From the NCBI GenBank assembly GCA_964495085.1, contig CAZBUK010000030.1, positions 1 through 39,607 on the forward strand: DNA of 39,607 bases. The letters run 5' to 3'. The position numbers were made by a program, and so were the translations under genes. Origin of the DNA: CAZBUK01 sp964495085. Lineage in GTDB: Bacteria; Bacteroidota; Ignavibacteria; T3Sed10-11. The notes under the pieces were generated by a model, which was given only the letters and a program-made list of their open reading frames with translations, did no database searches and had not been told where the DNA came from. The first letter of the stretch is position 1; the number at the start of each line of letters is the position of its first letter. Positions 8,233 through 16,592 of the stretch are shown one piece after another.

Positions 8233-9539
8233 TTTCCTTCTTCCGTCGGGCACCGGGACCGGAACGGAGCGCTTCGCGATTCCAGATTTTCATCTGGGCG
8301 CTCTTCGATTTCGCCAACACATCGTTCTCCGTACTCATGCTGACGGTCGCTTTTCCGGTATACTTCACCACAATCGTTGCAGCAGACCGTCCCGATGCGG
8401 ACTTCCTGTGGGGTTCGGCGTTCAGCATATCGATGCTCATAACCGCGGCAATTTCGCCCGTGCTGGGCGCGATCGCGGATCATTCCGCCGGCAAGAAGAG
8501 ATTCCTCCTGTATTTTACGCTTCTCTGCATCCTCGCGACTGCGCTGTTGTACTTCGTCGGCGAGGGCGATATCGCCCTCGCCATGTTTCTGCTTATCCTG
8601 GCGAACATCGGCTTCGAAGCCGGACTCGTTTTCTACGATGCGTTTCTTCCCGAGATCTCGAACGAACGCAGCTACGGCAGGGTGTCCGGGTATGGATTCG
8701 CGATGGGATATGTCGGTTCGCTTATCACGCTGATCATCGCCTATCCGCTGCTGCAGGGCGAGTTCGTTCCGGAGAATCTGCACAATGTCCGGCTCAGCTT
8801 TGTCCTCGCTGCCGTCTTCTTTTTCGTTTTCGCACTTCCCTTCTTCTTCGTGCTTCCCGATTCCCGGAAAAAGATTTACCGAACCGAATCGTATCTGCAA
8901 ATCGGCATTGGCCGGGTAAAAGAGACCATACGGAATCTCCGCACGTACGGGAACGTCGGGAAATTTCTCATCAGCTTCTTCATCTATATGGACGGCGTGC
9001 ATACGGTGATTATATTTGCGTCCATATATGCGCGCACGACTCTCGGGTTCACCATCGTCGAGATCCTGCTGTTCTTTATAACCGTACAGACCACCGCGAT
9101 CGTCGGTTCCGCCGCGTTCGGAATTCTCTCCGACAGCATCGGCAGAAAGAGAACTCTCTCGCTTACGCTCCTCATGTGGATCGCCGTTGTGCTCATCGCA
9201 TACTTTACGACGGATAAGCTTTGGTTTTACGTCGTCGGTCTGATCGCGGGGGCGGCAATGGGGTCCTCGCAGTCGACGAGCCGGAGTCTCATGAGCACGA
9301 TCATTCCGCTGCACAAGAAGACGGAATTCTTCGGTTTTTATTCGTTCTTTGGTAAGTCATCCGCAATCCTGGGTCCCCTCCTGTTCGGCCTGCTCTCTTC
9401 GATGGTCAACCAACGCGTCGCCGTTCTCTCAGTCGGTTTATTTTTTATTGTGGGATTGATCCTGCTGCAGCGGGTGAAAGAGGAGCCGTTTATTGAGGGG
9501 GCGGAAGAGCCAACGGATTTACCGGGATCACCCGGCTGA
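8229..9539 (+). CDS. MFS transporter of the UMF1/Atg22-like group
   Basis: A 436-aa integral membrane protein with about 12 hydrophobic segments. The FDFANTSFSVLMLTVAFPVYF opening, an early GAIADHSAGKKR loop and a later GILSDSIGRKRTL loop match the UMF1 (Atg22-related) branch of the major facilitator superfamily. Members are thought to export small solutes such as amino acids, but the substrate cannot be read from sequence. The GTG start at 8229 overlaps the nusB TGA by 3 nt, so expression probably depends on nusB translation. The C-terminal tail is acidic and cytoplasmic. Confidence 0.88.
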   Translation: MISFFRRAPGPERSASRFQIFIWALFDFANTSFSVLMLTVAFPVYFTTIVAADRPDADFLWGSAFSISMLITAAISPVLGAIADHSAGKKRFLLYFTLLCILATALLYFVGEGDIALAMFLLILANIGFEAGLVFYDAFLPEISNERSYGRVSGYGFAMGYVGSLITLIIAYPLLQGEFVPENLHNVRLSFVLAAVFFFVFALPFFFVLPDSRKKIYRTESYLQIGIGRVKETIRNLRTYGNVGKFLISFFIYMDGVHTVIIFASIYARTTLGFTIVEILLFFITVQTTAIVGSAAFGILSDSIGRKRTLSLTLLMWIAVVLIAYFTTDKLWFYVVGLIAGAAMGSSQSTSRSLMSTIIPLHKKTEFFGFYSFFGKSSAILGPLLFGLLSSMVNQRVAVLSVGLFFIVGLILLQRVKEEPFIEGAEEPTDLPGSPG

Positions 9540-9847
9540 CTTCACTTTCTTTACACGTATCTGTTTTCAAATCCGAAGCCCGGAATGCCGAAATCGCACC
9601 GGCCGTAGAAAATGCCGTAGACCCCCTATCCGCACGATCACCCTCAACTTCCTCGTGTACGACGAATCGCTTAAAATAGTAATGAAGCTCATCGACATGC
9701 GGATTACCGGCCTATCCATGCGGGCTCGGCCCTCCGACCCTGATTCCGGAACATATAGGTAATTTGTCCCGCATACGGTATCTATTCATTAGATTCTCGG
9801 GTTTTGGATGCAATCTATCCATTGAATAAAGAGAATGGAGTGTGACT
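9540..9847. other. 308-bp intergenic region with no clear gene
   Basis: No supported gene, tRNA or strong terminator is seen. A short + frame running out of the transporter gene lacks any recognisable protein character. Near the right end, a GGAG at 9837-9840 serves the ATG at 9848. Confidence 0.5.
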
Positions 9848-11656
9848 ATGCGTTATCTGACGTTGGTCGTGATGTTTGCACTTCTTCCCTCTCTCGCCTT
9901 TTCGCAGTACTGGGGCGAACGGGCGCTAGAAAAGACTTTCGAACAATCAGATCTGTTTTATAATCCGTATCACCTGAATCCCTTCGGCATCAAATCGTTC
10001 CGGGACGTCCCGCCCGGATTTATGGATAATCCGCTCTCAAATCTGAATCTGAATCCTGCTCTCTTTCCCGAGCGGGAGAAGATGCCGACATATCTATATT
10101 TCGATTTCAGAGGGGGCCGGCAGCATCCGAAGGTGATCGATTATTATTGGGGAAACCGCACCTACGATTGGGCTTCGGTCGGCCGGATCTCTCCGATGTT
10201 CATCGATCCGAGGTGGTATATGCAAACCCGCGAGGAGCCGGAACCGTTTTTCTCCGCCGCATTCCTCATACACCCCTCGTTTCTGAATTCGCTCAATTTA
10301 TTCATGGGAGCGTCGTATCAACTGGTCTATACCGACGAGCGGTATTACTCAGTACCCGCTGATATCTACAGATCGGAATTCGGCTACATGGCGGATGGAG
10401 CGCGGGCAGCGGGGGTGGAAAACCTTCCGGTGATCGACCGCTATTCCGGGTCGGATTTCATGCATCACCAGGGGCATCGCTACTCGTTCTTTCTCGGCAT
10501 TGAACCGGTCGGAGGGTTTCGCGCCGGGGTACGGGTGAGCGGCGTGACCCTTGACCGGGACGGCTCGCAGGGAAACAACTACGTACAGGACAACTACTAC
10601 GGACAGAACGATATCTCGAGATCGATGCACTGGGAAGATCGCGATCAATCCTACAGCCACTTCGACTTCTCAGGCGGCGTCAGCATCAGCTCTGGCACCG
10701 AGATGCGAATCGGCGCCACGGCCGGCTATCTGACCGGAAGCGGGTCGCAAAACCTCGATCGAACCTATTACTACCGGTACGATCGGAATGCAGCCCAGAC
10801 GCAGACCAACTGGTGGAATAATTACATGGATTCCCGTACCCTGCAGCGGTGGGACCAGGAGGGAAAGACATGGTACGGAGGCATCGATGTGACCTACTAT
10901 GTATCCGAAAAGAACCGGCTCCTGCTGAATGTCGCAACCCGGAGCACGGACGTGGATCTCGTGAACAGCTCATCCATCAGGGATACTTCCTATTACGCTT
11001 CATACTGGGAATCTACCGATTGGAGCTCGAGTTACCGTTCTCTCGGATTCGTCAGGGACGATCGCTCCGGCGCCGGTACGCGCGGGCGCTCCATAACGCA
11101 TCTTATGCTCGCGTATCAATGGCAGCTCACCGATCTGCTCAGATTGGAGTTTGGATTCACGGGGATCGTCGAGAAGACTTCGGTGGAGACCAGGGAGACG
11201 GTGCTCGCCACCTGGCTCAGCGATTATGAGAGCACCGGATCATGGCAGTATTCATATTATGATTTCCGGACGGAGGATAAGGATCTGGTGTGGGAGTTCG
11301 AGGCCGACCGCATGACGCTCCAGATACCGATCGTGCTGCACGCGAAGCTGTCGGAAAAATTCGATCTTACCGCCGGCATCAACCGGAAGCTGCGCGGCTG
11401 GACGATCGACGACGTCACCACCGCATATCTCCGGTTCCGCGAGCGTACCCTGGACGGCGTTACGACGAGGGTGGAGATGATCGCCGAGCGGTACACGCAA
11501 CCGCGCGAACGGCTCACGGAAACAACGACCACCGGAATTCTCGGATTGAAACTGCATCTCACGAAGTCACTCGGTATAAATTCACTGGTTGAACCGGATC
11601 TCGAACATCTCCCGAAGATTCATCGATGGTGGTTATCGTTTGAAATGCTGCTGTAG
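9848..11656 (+). CDS. Secreted, aromatic-rich, probably outer-membrane beta-barrel protein
   Basis: A 602-aa product that begins with a clear signal peptide, MRYLTLVVMFALLPSLAFSQ, cleaved near residue 18-20. The mature part is rich in Tyr, Trp, Arg and Asp. It alternates polar and aromatic or hydrophobic residues in short strands separated by charged loops, as in outer-membrane barrels, and ends in WWLSFEMLL. Several strands carry patterns such as RIGATAGYLTG and LRLEFGFTGIVE. No enzymatic motif or TonB plug is seen. The ATG at 9848 is preferred over the GTG at 9842 because it begins the signal peptide and has GGAG 7 nt upstream. I do not recognise a named family. It stands alone between intergenic regions. 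Confidence 0.8.
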   Translation: MRYLTLVVMFALLPSLAFSQYWGERALEKTFEQSDLFYNPYHLNPFGIKSFRDVPPGFMDNPLSNLNLNPALFPEREKMPTYLYFDFRGGRQHPKVIDYYWGNRTYDWASVGRISPMFIDPRWYMQTREEPEPFFSAAFLIHPSFLNSLNLFMGASYQLVYTDERYYSVPADIYRSEFGYMADGARAAGVENLPVIDRYSGSDFMHHQGHRYSFFLGIEPVGGFRAGVRVSGVTLDRDGSQGNNYVQDNYYGQNDISRSMHWEDRDQSYSHFDFSGGVSISSGTEMRIGATAGYLTGSGSQNLDRTYYYRYDRNAAQTQTNWWNNYMDSRTLQRWDQEGKTWYGGIDVTYYVSEKNRLLLNVATRSTDVDLVNSSSIRDTSYYASYWESTDWSSSYRSLGFVRDDRSGAGTRGRSITHLMLAYQWQLTDLLRLEFGFTGIVEKTSVETRETVLATWLSDYESTGSWQYSYYDFRTEDKDLVWEFEADRMTLQIPIVLHAKLSEKFDLTAGINRKLRGWTIDDVTTAYLRFRERTLDGVTTRVEMIAERYTQPRERLTETTTTGILGLKLHLTKSLGINSLVEPDLEHLPKIHRWWLSFEMLL

Positions 11657-11760
11657 GATGTACGAGGTAAGCGGTATGCTGTAAGCGGCGGAAGACCGTG
11701 TGTGCGCTGTTTGCTTTACCGGAATGAGGCATGTTGTCAACGCCGCGCTCTGACTGACAG

Positions 11761-11828
11761 CCGCAGATTTCGCAGATACCGTGCGTGAGCTATGTACGAG
11801 GATCCTCTGCGATTTCTGCGGTTTTTTT
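11761..11828 (+). terminator. Terminator built from CGCAGAT-like repeats
   Basis: CCGCAGATTTCGCAGA at 11761-11776 pairs with TCTGCGATTTCTGCGG at 11805-11821 (7 bp, 2 mismatches, 7 bp), followed by seven T. It sits 105 bp after the barrel gene. The 11657-11924 gap holds nothing else that I can support. Confidence 0.65.
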
Positions 11829-11924
11829 ATGTGGTAGGAGAGTAAACGTGACTCACGTCCCCGATGGAACCGCCTCTCGCTCTGCCGGGGATACGGACAC
11901 ATCCGGAATCACCTGCCATTCATT

Positions 11925-12395
11925 TCACCAGGTGTCCCCGCCCGATGGAGGAGGCCAAATGTCCATGAGTTGCCGGATGCATACGATCTTTGCAAAGTGA
12001 TAGGCATTATGAACTGCAATATTCTCGAGCGCGTCCCGGATGGAATAGCGTATGCTCCCCTGCTTATCGAGTTCCGATTTATTATCCGCCAGCTTTCTCG
12101 CCTCGTCGATCCCTTTAAAAAAATTCCCGACCAGATCTTCCCACTCCGAACGGTTTTTCGGTACCGGTTTCTCAGGCCAGGAACCTGAGGCGTGTTCAGG
12201 CGAGTGGACTTCCATGCCGCGCGCGCAGTTGAGCAGATAATTCTGCCAGAAAACGATATGCCACAGTTCCTGGTAGATGGTGTGCGGATAGGTCTGATGT
12301 TTGTAACCCGCCTGTTCCGGCGTCAGAGTTTCGAGTATATTTCCGACGGGGGCATAGGCGCCTTTTCCAGAGAGGAGCGTGTATAAGTTTGTCAT
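11925..12395 (-). CDS. DinB-like four-helix metal-binding protein
   Basis: A 156-aa protein of the DinB/YfiT superfamily, a four-helix bundle that holds a divalent metal through three histidines. The expected features are ELWHIVFWQ in helix 2 and HNAYHFAKIVCIRQLMDIW near the C-terminus, giving H-x(4)-H plus the earlier His. Members include thiol transferases (bacillithiol or mycothiol S-transferases) and many proteins of unknown role, so no substrate is assigned. It is the last of three closely spaced minus-strand genes, 41 bp after the aldolase. No obvious Shine-Dalgarno site precedes its ATG. Confidence 0.85.
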   Translation of the reverse strand: MTNLYTLLSGKGAYAPVGNILETLTPEQAGYKHQTYPHTIYQELWHIVFWQNYLLNCARGMEVHSPEHASGSWPEKPVPKNRSEWEDLVGNFFKGIDEARKLADNKSELDKQGSIRYSIRDALENIAVHNAYHFAKIVCIRQLMDIWPPPSGGDTW

Positions 12396-12436
12396 GAACT
12401 AAAGAATCCGGAAATGCATTGTTCGGTAATCCGTGC

Positions 12437-13585
12437 TCAGGTCATTTCAATCTGTTTCAGTATGCGTATAGCGCCGCTTTCGATGCGCTCGAAGATATCC
12501 GTCAGGTCTTTTCCCGTAATCACGATGCCGTGATTTTTCTGGCAGACAACGACCCGTGCCGGGTCGGGAGCGCCTCGTATCACGGCTGCCGTGTCTTCTC
12601 CGAGTTCCACCGTGCCGCATGGATATGATGTCCTCGTGAAGGCGACGGTATGCGCCGACGCCCGAGTTGCCTCGTCGTCGACCCAGCAATGAGCATGTAT
12701 GATCGCTCCGACGCCGGGATTTTCCGTGTACACCATCCAGTGTTCGATTGCATCAACGGATACCCGGACCGGCCGTGTGATATGTTTCGGTACGCTCACC
12801 AGGATCGCTTTCTTCTCCGGAAAGTATCCCTTCACCAGATGAATATGCTCGCCGACGACCCGGAGATCCGATTTGTCGACCCCGGAAGCGCTCATCCAGA
12901 ATGTCTTTGCATCGTGACGAACGCTCAGATTGCCGTAACTCATTCCTCCCACCCTGTATAGACGCCAGAGTTGCCGCAATGCGTCTTCGCTCAGAAGCTG
13001 TTCGATCTTGATGACGTTCGGGAGCAGATCCATCTCATCGAGCTTTTTCCCCGCGGCGTAGAGCTGTCTGGTCTTCTCGGTACCGCCGGCGAGCTCGCCC
13101 GGGAGATCCCGAATAAATTCATTGTTGATGACAAAACGTGAACAGGCGACCGGTGCGATTCGCTGATATGCGTCCTCGAAGTACCGTTCCGCATCTCCGT
13201 TGCGATAGCTCACATGCGGATACCCCTGTTCGGGAGTGATGAAGTAGGTACGCAGCCCGGCTTCCTGTCCGGTATGATAGATGAGAAGGTTCGAGATATT
13301 CTTCAGCAGGTGCGGATAGGTCGTCTGCAGGACATGTCCTTCGGGAGGCGCTCCTTCGAGTATCGAGACGACGAAAACGCTCTGGGATTTTCTCCGGAAA
13401 GGACGGGGAGAAACGTCGTCTACGAGATTGAGAATCAGGCCTGTTTCGTCTCCCGGTTCCGGGTGGTAGATATGGCCCTTCTCCCGAAGCTTATCATGTA
13501 TACCGTCGATGAACCATTTCACCCGTTCGGTAGCCGGATCGCCGACGATCGAATAGCTTAATTTTATTCCGTTCGAATAATCCAC
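12437..13585 (-). CDS. Two-domain class II aldolase/adducin-like protein
   Basis: About 382 aa. The C-terminal ~180 residues form a class II aldolase/adducin domain. Counting from the upstream ATG at 13612, GNLSVR is at 228-233, the zinc pair is H306 and H308 in IIHAHCW, and the third ligand is H361 in KNHGIVITG. The catalytic acid is probably E290. The N-terminal ~200 residues are an additional domain that I do not recognise. An ATG at 13612 is possible, but AAGGAG (13594-13599) lies 8 nt before the GTG at 13585, which I prefer. The family cleaves or forms sugar-phosphate C-C bonds, or acts as a dehydratase or epimerase; the substrate is unknown. It follows the S9 peptidase closely and is probably in its operon. 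Confidence 0.85.
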   Translation of the reverse strand: MDYSNGIKLSYSIVGDPATERVKWFIDGIHDKLREKGHIYHPEPGDETGLILNLVDDVSPRPFRRKSQSVFVVSILEGAPPEGHVLQTTYPHLLKNISNLLIYHTGQEAGLRTYFITPEQGYPHVSYRNGDAERYFEDAYQRIAPVACSRFVINNEFIRDLPGELAGGTEKTRQLYAAGKKLDEMDLLPNVIKIEQLLSEDALRQLWRLYRVGGMSYGNLSVRHDAKTFWMSASGVDKSDLRVVGEHIHLVKGYFPEKKAILVSVPKHITRPVRVSVDAIEHWMVYTENPGVGAIIHAHCWVDDEATRASAHTVAFTRTSYPCGTVELGEDTAAVIRGAPDPARVVVCQKNHGIVITGKDLTDIFERIESGAIRILKQIEMT

Positions 13586-13599
13586 TCGCGAAGCTCCTT
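13586..13599 (-). promoter_or_regulatory. Shine-Dalgarno site that decides the aldolase start
   Basis: On the minus strand AAGGAG is followed by 8 nt and GTG (start at 13585). No comparable site precedes the in-frame ATG at 13612, and the SD itself lies inside that longer frame. Confidence 0.55.
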
Positions 13600-13638
13600 G
13601 CTTGATGCTCATCCGGTTCCCGATGAACCGGCTAACCG

Positions 13639-15768
13639 TTATTGGAGGATCTCATTCCAATCGATCCATGTTTCCTTGCCGCGGATCCATTTCTCGAACC
13701 AGTTAAATTCCGACACCATTTTCACATACTGGTATTTCGGTTTGGTCAGACCGTGGGGCATCTCGGGATACACGATGTATTCGACGGGAATACCCTGCTT
13801 GACAAGCGCCATATAGAGTTCATCACCCTGCGGTCTGGGAATCCGGCGGTCGTCTTCGCCGAAATGAATGAGCGTCGGCGTCGAAGCGTTCAGGATGTAC
13901 CGGAGCGGGGATACCTCTACGTAATGATCCCAGTTCTCGTAAGGTGTACCCTGGAAATAGAATTCTCGGGCGGCCTGCACGTCCGTTTGCGCATAAAGCG
14001 AAATCCAGTTGACCGCACCGGCACCGGTTGAAAAGGCTTTAAAGCGATCGGTTTGGGTCATCGTCCAGTTCGACCAATGACCGCCGGCGCTCCATCCCAT
14101 CATTCCCAGCGAATCGGGGTGAGCGATGCCCCGCCCGATAAGATAATCAACTCCGGTGAGAATGTCATCATAAGCCTGGCGGAAATAGTCACCTGCAATT
14201 TCCATGCGGAATTCCTCGCCGTAACTCGACGAACCCCTGTAATTCGGTTGTAAAACCGCATATCCCGTGCCGGTGAAGACATGGGTATATGTGCCGTAGG
14301 ATCCGGGAAAGCTGTTCATATATGCCGACGCCGGTCCGCCATGGATCTGGACGATGAGCGGATGCCGCTGTCCCGGTTCCCGGTCGAGCGGCACTGCAAG
14401 CAGACCTTCAACGATTTTTCCGTCGGTACTTCTCCATTGAACCGTCTCATACACGCCGAGCCTGATCTCGTCGAGCTGCGGATTCGTTTCGGTTAATCGG
14501 GTCCAACGCGACCGGTTCCGAAGTTCCCGCAGCGATTTTGCGAGAAATATTTCTCTCGGGTGCTCGGGGTCGGTAAACTCGATGATGTACATGCCGGTAC
14601 GTTCGTCCTGGCTGACGGAGCCCGCGCCGCGGTAGTCGGTAAGCCGTTCGAGCTTTGAGGATCGGACGTCCACCGAGAAGAGCTGCGTATTCACTCCGAT
14701 GCCCGTAGTAAAGTAGACGGTTCTTCCGTTCTGGCTCCAGAAGGATATCCCGTGGTGCTCGTCAAGTCCCGTGTTGAGCACGCGTTCAGTTTTATCCTGG
14801 AGATCGACCAGGTAAATGCTGTTGTTTCGCCCGTATTCGAAATCGCGCGGAGAAGTAAAACCGAGATAACGGCTGTCGGGTGAGAAGGACAGGTTCGCCT
14901 GCCAGACCCTGTTTTCCGTCAACCGCTGCAACTCGCCGCGCTGTCTGTCGTAGAGAAACAGGTTGCGGTCCAGCGCATCGGTACGCCGTCCCGTCGATCG
15001 TGCGAGCATGCAGACCCATCTGCCGTCCTTCGACACTTCGAACCCGATCACCGAGAAATCTTCGAGAGCGGTCATCCGCCGCGTTTCTCCGCCGTCCAAC
15101 TTCACTTCCCAGAGATTCAGCGGAAACCGGTGTTCATCGACGATTTGTACATCGAATCCTTTTTCACGTCTCAGCTTGGCAGCCGGATCGATGCTGTCCG
15201 GCGATGTGAACAGTATGTACTCGCCGCCGGGGTGCCACTTGAAACTATTGACGCCGTTTGACTGGCTCGTCAGTTGCAGAGGATCATTCGAGACGCCATC
15301 GGAAATATATATCTGACGCTGATCTTCCTCGCCCGCATGATATGCAAGCTTCCTTCCGCGGTCGTCCCATTGGAATGATGCAACGCCACCTTTGTGGTCG
15401 GACAGTTTTTGCGCTTCGCCGCCGTCGGGCCGCATAGTATAGAGCTGACGCACGCCGTCGCGGGTAGATATAAAATTGAAGAATTTTCCGTCGGGACTCC
15501 ACTGCGGACCGGAATCGCTCTCCTCCGACGGGAAGGTGAGCTGTTTCCGGTTTTTCGCATCAGTTGTAACCGTATGGATCGAAGTGAAGCGTTTGTCTTT
15601 TTCCCAGTTCAGTTCGCTGACGGTATAGAGCATCCATTTCCCGTCAGGTGAGATCGCAGGGGAGGCCGGTTGTCGCAATTCGAGGACATCCATAAAGGTC
15701 ATCGGACGTTCGGCACTTCCCGGCACGCTGACCAGGAGAGAGGCAAGGATGAGCGAGATTATTTTCAT
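13639..15768 (-). CDS. Secreted S9 family serine peptidase (acylaminoacyl-/dipeptidyl-peptidase type)
   Basis: A 709-aa prolyl-oligopeptidase-family enzyme. A signal peptide (MKIISLILASLLVSVPGSA) sends it out of the cytoplasm. Residues about 25-430 hold a beta-propeller with repeated SPDGKW/SPDSRY blades. Residues about 450-709 form the alpha/beta hydrolase. The nucleophile is S560 in GWSAGGHW, the acid D639 in GEDDRRIP and the base H672 in MPHGL; HGGPASAY supplies the oxyanion region. These enzymes trim oligopeptides or remove N-terminal dipeptides or acylated residues. GGAG lies 5 nt before the ATG. It is the first gene of a probable three-gene unit with the aldolase (26 to 53 bp gap, depending on start) and the DinB-like gene. 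Confidence 0.95.
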   Translation of the reverse strand: MKIISLILASLLVSVPGSAERPMTFMDVLELRQPASPAISPDGKWMLYTVSELNWEKDKRFTSIHTVTTDAKNRKQLTFPSEESDSGPQWSPDGKFFNFISTRDGVRQLYTMRPDGGEAQKLSDHKGGVASFQWDDRGRKLAYHAGEEDQRQIYISDGVSNDPLQLTSQSNGVNSFKWHPGGEYILFTSPDSIDPAAKLRREKGFDVQIVDEHRFPLNLWEVKLDGGETRRMTALEDFSVIGFEVSKDGRWVCMLARSTGRRTDALDRNLFLYDRQRGELQRLTENRVWQANLSFSPDSRYLGFTSPRDFEYGRNNSIYLVDLQDKTERVLNTGLDEHHGISFWSQNGRTVYFTTGIGVNTQLFSVDVRSSKLERLTDYRGAGSVSQDERTGMYIIEFTDPEHPREIFLAKSLRELRNRSRWTRLTETNPQLDEIRLGVYETVQWRSTDGKIVEGLLAVPLDREPGQRHPLIVQIHGGPASAYMNSFPGSYGTYTHVFTGTGYAVLQPNYRGSSSYGEEFRMEIAGDYFRQAYDDILTGVDYLIGRGIAHPDSLGMMGWSAGGHWSNWTMTQTDRFKAFSTGAGAVNWISLYAQTDVQAAREFYFQGTPYENWDHYVEVSPLRYILNASTPTLIHFGEDDRRIPRPQGDELYMALVKQGIPVEYIVYPEMPHGLTKPKYQYVKMVSEFNWFEKWIRGKETWIDWNEILQ

Positions 15769-15953
15769 TGAATCTCCATGAACCGGGTCGGAGGATCGTG
15801 AGCCCGGATTTGAGTCATAGGGAAACGCGTAAACAACGAGCGGTGTCGATAATTGCGACGTAGGAATTGATCCATTTGTCCGTCACGCGCGGCGTACCGG
15901 GCAAATTGCAGGCGGATGTTGCAGATTCCCGGGTATGCCGGTCTGAGCCGCCT

Positions 15954-16592
15954 TCACGAAGACCTGAACATCCCCTTCAGCACTTCGACCTGTTCCCTTG
16001 TCAGCTCGCGTTCGCCGCCGAGAAGCCGCGCGTATAAGGTTATCCGCGCCGCGTGTTCGACTTTTTCCATATTATAGTATGCACCCATGAGCGAGTCCCC
16101 GTAGGTCACAACGCCGTGGTTGCCGAGAAGAACTGCATCATGATCTTTAATGAACGGAAGTATGGATTCTCCCATAGCTTCCGTCGAGGGAGTGGCGTAC
16201 GGCGCGAGGGGTATCGCCCGGAGCTTGACGACGACTTCGGGGAACACCGGCTTATCGAGAGGAATACCGGCAACGGCAAAAGCGGTTGCGAACGGAGGAT
16301 GCGCATGCACGACTGCCCGGACATCAACCCGGTACCGGTAAATGAACAAATGCATTTTGAGCTCTGTGGACGGCTGAGTGCTGCCGTCGATGAGTTCTCC
16401 CTGCTCATTCACTTCGACAATATCGCCGGCCGTCACCTCTCCTTTATTCACCCCGGACCGGGTGGTCAGAAATCCCCCCGTCCCCGTCCGGACGCTGACA
16501 TTGCCGTCCGTGGCGCTGACAAGCTCCTTCCGCTCCAGTCTCCGGCAGACATCGATAAGCTCTCGGATAAGATTCGTGCGATCGTCCGTCAT
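15954..16592 (-). CDS. Class II aldolase, fuculose-/methylthioribulose-phosphate type
   Basis: A 212-aa single-domain class II aldolase. Zinc ligands H96 and H98 (VVHAHPPF) and H159 (GNHGVVTYG) are present, with the catalytic acid E77 in PSTELKMH and the phosphate-binding GNVSVR at 30-35. Length and motifs fit L-fuculose-1-phosphate aldolase and its relatives, including the aldolases of 5-deoxypentulose and methylthioribulose phosphates. The ATG at 16592 overlaps the stop codon of the upstream homocysteine methyltransferase gene in ATGA, so the two are translationally coupled. That neighbour makes a role in handling by-products of S-adenosylmethionine more attractive than fucose use, and no fucose genes are near. 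This is inference. Confidence 0.9.
   Translation of the reverse strand: MTDDRTNLIRELIDVCRRLERKELVSATDGNVSVRTGTGGFLTTRSGVNKGEVTAGDIVEVNEQGELIDGSTQPSTELKMHLFIYRYRVDVRAVVHAHPPFATAFAVAGIPLDKPVFPEVVVKLRAIPLAPYATPSTEAMGESILPFIKDHDAVLLGNHGVVTYGDSLMGAYYNMEKVEHAARITLYARLLGGERELTREQVEVLKGMFRSS

Noticed and set aside
8013..9314. 433-aa open frame on the minus strand inside the MFS gene
   Set aside because: Rich in Arg, Glu and Gly without domain character; it is the antisense of the well-supported transporter and nusB genes.
9493..9762. 89-aa plus-strand open frame overlapping the transporter end
   Set aside because: Starts within the transporter gene, low complexity of motifs, no ribosome binding site.
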